Shown here: positions 59,959 to 64,000 of the stretch, one piece after another
Numbering within the stretch: the first letter of the stretch is position 1
Layout: every line of letters starts with the position of its first letter
Origin: Cordia subcordata
Lineage: Eukaryota; Streptophyta; Magnoliopsida; Boraginales; Cordiaceae
Length of the DNA: 64,000 bases
Direction: 5' to 3'
NCBI GenBank assembly: GCA_028554755.1
Contig: JAPTOF010000005.1
Location: forward strand, 20,434,001 to 20,498,000
The notes under the pieces: generated by a model
The model's input: only the letters and a program-made list of their open reading frames with translations
Told to the model about the DNA's origin: nothing
Databases searched by the model: none
Translations under genes and position numbers: made by a program

Positions 59959-60288
59959 ATGGAGGGAGAAGGAATAGCTAGTAGCTATAAAGATACGAAG
60001 GCGATAGGCATGATTTATAGAGAGCCTGCAGGAACGACATCGCCTACGTCAGGAGGAGGAGGGGGGCTTGGGAGGCAAGGAAGCATTACAAAGAACAACA
60101 ATTGTCTGTGCTCTCCAACCACACATGCAGGTTCCTTCAGATGCAGGCTTCATCGTGCACCAAGCCTCCATCGGACTAAAAGCATCGAGACGCCAACAAC
60201 ACCCATCCAGGGCTCACACCCTGATAAGCCTAATTCAACTGCAGATCATGCCATGATCAGTTACGGTGGTACTTTGAAGGCTAAGTAA
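59959..60288 (+). CDS. Serine-rich protein-like small plant protein
   Basis: Single-exon gene of 109 aa. Residues 49-66 carry CLCSPTTHAGSFRCRLHR, the hallmark of a plant family usually annotated 'serine-rich protein-related'. A glycine run (32-36) precedes it, and the tail is S/T/P-rich. It has no signal peptide, membrane span or enzyme fold, and the family function is unknown. The frame is open upstream only from non-ATG codons, so the first ATG (59959) is chosen. A small candidate MITE begins three bases after the stop codon. Confidence 0.82.
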   Translation: MEGEGIASSYKDTKAIGMIYREPAGTTSPTSGGGGGLGRQGSITKNNNCLCSPTTHAGSFRCRLHRAPSLHRTKSIETPTTPIQGSHPDKPNSTADHAMISYGGTLKAK

Positions 60289-60291
60289 ATC

Positions 60292-60388
60292 AGGGCTCGT
60301 CTACATTGACCTTTTTCTAAAAAAAAAAGAACTGTTTTCTTTTTAAAAATAATATTTTTATATAAAAAAGTCAATCTGTACAGACCCT
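60292..60388. mobile_element. Small MITE in the 3' untranslated region of the serine-rich-like gene
   Basis: The left end AGGGCTCGTCTACATTGACC and the reverse complement of the right end AGGGTCTGTACAGATTGAC form a strong inverted repeat around an A/T centre. The element is only 97 bp and begins three bases after the stop codon, so it must be transcribed with the gene and can fold into a hairpin. Confidence 0.6.
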
Positions 60389-63300
60389 AAATTATCAGTC
60401 CAGGCTCTCATATATTAGTGCCAACTATACATGCTTTATTTGTGATTAGAGATGTCTAGCAAATAGTATTGCTTCAAGTTGTGTAATTGTGTTACTTGTG
60501 AACATTAGAGCTGCAGAAAGGAGAAGTTGCTCGTGTTTAAGATTTTGAGGTACCAATTTGGCAAAGTTGTCAATGTTAATGTGGAATTTGTTGTGTTTGA
60601 GTATCCTTGATCTTGATCGTAATCTTAATGCACGTTTTGGCACTATTATTGTACTATTATAAGTGAACATTGAGAGTTTAAGTAAAAATTAATACAGTAT
60701 GAAAGTAAAATTTTCTAACGGTATTTTCTATAAATGCAAGGAGTAATTGGGAAAATTGATCGAATAATGGATGAGGTCCATGGAATTTTTTTTTTTTTTT
60801 TTGTGGTTTAATTTAGGCCTTGGGTCAACCTTTCTTTTTTCCTTTTTACAAAAAAGAGGCAGAAACCAATTAGGTCAAGACCATCTTAGGGAGGTTTCTC
60901 CCTTATTGTCTTTCTCCATTAGAACTAATGGTAGGCACGGAATGCCCTCAAACTGTGCATGCCTAATGGAAGTTTGAGGTCAAAATTTGCATGTCAATCA
61001 GTGCGATGATTCGCTTCTGACAAAACGTGTATTATTCGACATCCTCTACATATTAAAAGGGTGGCTAATACTTAAGCAAAACCCCTATCACAAGCTATCT
61101 AGTGAAAGGATTGGTTAATAAAGTAAAACCTTGAGTTACTTATTTTGCACCCATAAATTTGAGACTCAAGATAATTTTTCTTTTTTTTTTTTCTTTTGGA
61201 AAAAGGTAGTTTTAGGATTTGAACTATGTAAAGAATGGAAGTAAGGGCTTGAACTTCAAAATTTTTAATAAAAGGACTTGAATTTATAAAAAAGTAATTA
61301 TAGTTAACTAACAGTGTTAATTCTTTTCTTATATGGTATATCTTTTTCCTTTTCAAATATTAGGTGGCATTTTATTTATCTTTTACAGCTTAGGTGGATT
61401 TCTTATATGGCATTCTAAATATATATGGCATACACAAACAAACTTATAAATTAGAAGCTATCATATATATATATATATATATATGTGCACATCTGTAAAA
61501 TTTGGACTTTTTTTGTGAGCTTCGTGAATATAAATTAGTTACATATTTTTTTTTTGTTACTAAATATAAAAAAGTTCATATATACTTACAAGATGAAAAA
61601 AATAAATTAACTCTGCGGTTTAAGTATTAAACACTAACAAATTTAAATAAATCAAAATAAACTATAAAATAACATATCACTATTTATAGTTTCAAAAATG
61701 AGCATATTATTTCTAGTTTATAAAGTTAGCATATATTTATAAGTTTATTTTTTGGTTTATTGTGATTTAGTTAAATTTCTTTTCTTTTTAATACTTGAAC
61801 TACTCAATTAATTTATATTTTATAAATTTTAAAGATATGTAAGCTTTTTTTATTAGTAACACAAAAAATATGTAGATGAATTTATATTCCCATAACCCAC
61901 AAAAGATAAGTCCAAAATTTAAATATGTGTTCATATATAAGATAGCTTATGATTTATAGTTTTGTATGTATATGCCATGTAGATTTTGAATGCCATATAG
62001 GAAAATCTATGTAAGTTATGAAAGAAAAATAAAGTTCCACCTAAGATTTGAAAAGGAAAAAAAAAAAAGCGATGTTAGCAAAGAATTAATATCATTAATT
62101 AATGGTGTGTAAAAAAATTCTTTTGTATAAGTTCAATTTTTATATTAAAGGTTTTGAAAATCAAGTCCTTACTTTCATATCTTCAAAGTTTGGGCCCTAA
62201 AATTGCCCTTTCTTCCTTTTTTAGTTTTTTTTTCCCGAAGTTTATGAAACTCATGGTTTACAAGTCCCGGTGTTTCGATTTTGAAGCATTACAATTACTA
62301 TCTTATGTTTATTATTTTTGGCTAAAAAATGGGGGAAAATTGGAGAATTATACATATACATATACATACGTACACACATATATTGTAGTTTTGCTAGGCA
62401 TGTCAATGATCGTGCACAACCACAATTAAGAGACAGAATGATTAACAATGATTATGGAGAATATAGCAGTAATGATGTTGTTATTTTTATTTATCAGTCT
62501 TCTTTGTTTTAACATTTTTTTTTTTTGGTTGGTGGGGACTAGGGAAAATTAGTCCTCTGTATAGCCAACCAATCATTTGTCAATTTATATCGATATATTA
62601 GTTTTTTTTATCCCGTACCCTGTATAGAATGACTTATAAAAATATATAAAATTGACAAAAAATAAAAATTAAAAGTGTACATATATGGAAATAAATTTGG
62701 TGATTACGTCTAGATATGGAAAAAGAAAATAGAAAAAAATTTAATAGAACAAAACATTAACTATCCAACGAATGATAATGCTGAAAGGTGACATAACTTA
62801 AGAACAGCAAAAATGATCGAAAAAGAAATGAATCCAGTTGTAGCGGTTTAAGATAGATTCAAGTTGCTTTTACAGATTTTGTTTTCTTTTTTCCAAAAAT
62901 GCAATCAGAAGACCTCCAAGTTTTAACCGCTGCATCTGCGTGGCCAACCCGTACCACTAATAATTAATTTTCGGGTCACACCATCGAATTTCGTCTAAAC
63001 TCAACTTTGGAATTGTTTACTATACCCAAACAAAAAAAAAAAAAAAAGAACGCGTCAGCATCCTTGTAGGTGTGAAACGAAATGATCAAATGAGAAATTA
63101 AATGCATAGAGGACTATGTTGTTCGGCCAAACCTATCTTACGAGTGAAATGGAGATTTTTATTCTACGTTAATCAAGTATACGAGATTTGTAATACTTTA
63201 AATTCTAATTGCTCAGCCTTTATCTGTCTATCTCTTCACCAAGGTTGTAGATTAAGGTTGAGATACATGAGATCAAGAACTCTTAATAAAACACGATTCC

Positions 63301-64000
63301 TGAGGCTTCCACGATGCAGCCAAGGTGTGCAAATAAGTTGTGTTAGCCATTAAAGTTCGTGCATGCTAAAAAATTAATCATGTTAGTTATTGATACATGT
63401 TGGATACAGCAACGATTATTGACAAGAAAGTCACCTGTTTCTTCATATTTAATATCTATATATACATATATATATATATGTATATATCTAACAAATTTAT
63501 TACTCATATCAAATCACCTTTAATTAGCAGGAAGCTGATAGATCATATTTCATTAGGTTTGTTTAGTACCAGACTAATTGACTAAAAAAAATTGAAGATG
63601 TCTCATTAATGATGGCGTAAGATGAATGACCATTGAAGGAACTAGGCATGCTCATGGAGGGATTTGATTTCCCTCATCATCGTGTTGTCACATTACTGTA
63701 ACGGAAATTCAATAGCACTGGACTATTAAAGTACTTCTTTTTTTTTTTTTTAATATTGTTATGACGTTATTTGTATGAGTATATGCGAAATATCATGCAA
63801 ACAAAATGATATCATTTAATTAGTTAATATGAAAAGTGGCCCAAACTTTATATTGTAGTTTTGAATTTTGAGATTTTTTCATGGGTGACTTTGTATATAT
63901 TTTGACACTCTTTCTCGCGTGTGATCCAAGAATAGTGCCTACATCACTATAAGGGACATGGAGAGTTGTGTGCCCCACTTTGGATGCATCACCATTCACC
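60389..64000. other. Intergenic spacer to the window end
   Basis: About 3.6 kb with no supported gene. It holds a foldback inverted repeat (61190-62220) with an AT microsatellite (61462-61484) in one arm, poly-A/T runs, and TA-rich simple sequence near 63455-63488. A gene may start beyond the window edge. Confidence 0.6.
61190..62220. repeat. Foldback element: two ~500-bp inverted arms
   Basis: The left arm (about 61190-61690) and right arm (about 61730-62220) are imperfect reverse complements along their length. Paired landmarks include TTTTCAAATATTAGGTGG/TTTTCAAATCTTAGGTGG, TATATGGCATTC, AAATTTGGACTT and CTACATATTTTT/TTACATATTTTT. The spacer between the arms is short. No coding sequence is present. 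Transcription would give a long hairpin RNA. A non-autonomous foldback-type transposon is inferred; outer target duplications were not resolved. Confidence 0.75.

Noticed and set aside
1..64000. tRNA, rRNA or snRNA genes, and organelle DNA insertions
   Set aside because: I looked for cloverleaf-like TTCGANTC segments and for rRNA- or plastid-like coding runs and saw nothing convincing. A tRNAscan or organelle BLAST would be decisive.

Overview
The window looks like nuclear DNA of a eudicot plant. It has AT-rich spacers full of small DNA transposons, genes split by many GT-AG introns, and protein families found only in plants. No RNA gene, CRISPR array or bacterial-type operon was seen. All gene models were joined by hand, and each joined reading frame divides exactly by three. 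The species cannot be named from the sequence.

Layout. 1-2574: spacer with two or three MITE-like elements. 2575-11420 (+): ABCB26/TAP-type chloroplast half ABC transporter, 18 exons, 706 aa. 12693-21411 (+): a 996-aa nuclear-looking protein with a proline-rich start and an SR-like basic end. 22928-23497 (+): single-exon DUF4228/PADRE protein. 24287-27577 (-): PHT2;1-type plastid phosphate transporter, 3 exons, 592 aa. 30124-34466: a Mutator-like element (MULE) with long terminal inverted repeats and an 8-bp target duplication; it carries a broken transposase on - and a broken plant-mobile-domain (PMD) gene on +. 34475-45049: about 10 kb of spacer made largely of inverted-repeat elements. 45050-46174 (+): PB1-domain protein, 223 aa. 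46175-52347: spacer with a retroposition-like duplicated block and tandem repeats. 52348-54333 (+): intracellular Ras-group-type LRR protein (PIRL), short at its N-terminus, 334 aa. 56098-58249 (+): a 306-aa protein of the glucose-6-phosphate 1-epimerase family that has lost the expected catalytic histidines. 59959-60288 (+): small serine-rich-protein-like gene, 109 aa. 60289-64000: spacer with a 1-kb foldback inverted repeat.

The genes do not form one pathway. Two encode plastid membrane transporters (ABCB26 and PHT2;1), one a sugar-phosphate epimerase-like protein, and the others are adaptor or regulatory families (PB1, LRR, PADRE). From memory, the gene order resembles two Arabidopsis segments: ABCB26 beside the cyclin-like gene on chromosome 1, and PHT2;1, PB1 and PIRL2 close together on chromosome 3. 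The window may therefore keep an older order that Arabidopsis split after duplication.

The points most worth a second look are the epimerase-like gene with an intact frame but a dismantled active site, the PMD-carrying MULE, the truncated PIRL gene, and several well-bounded non-autonomous elements, one of them nested inside another.
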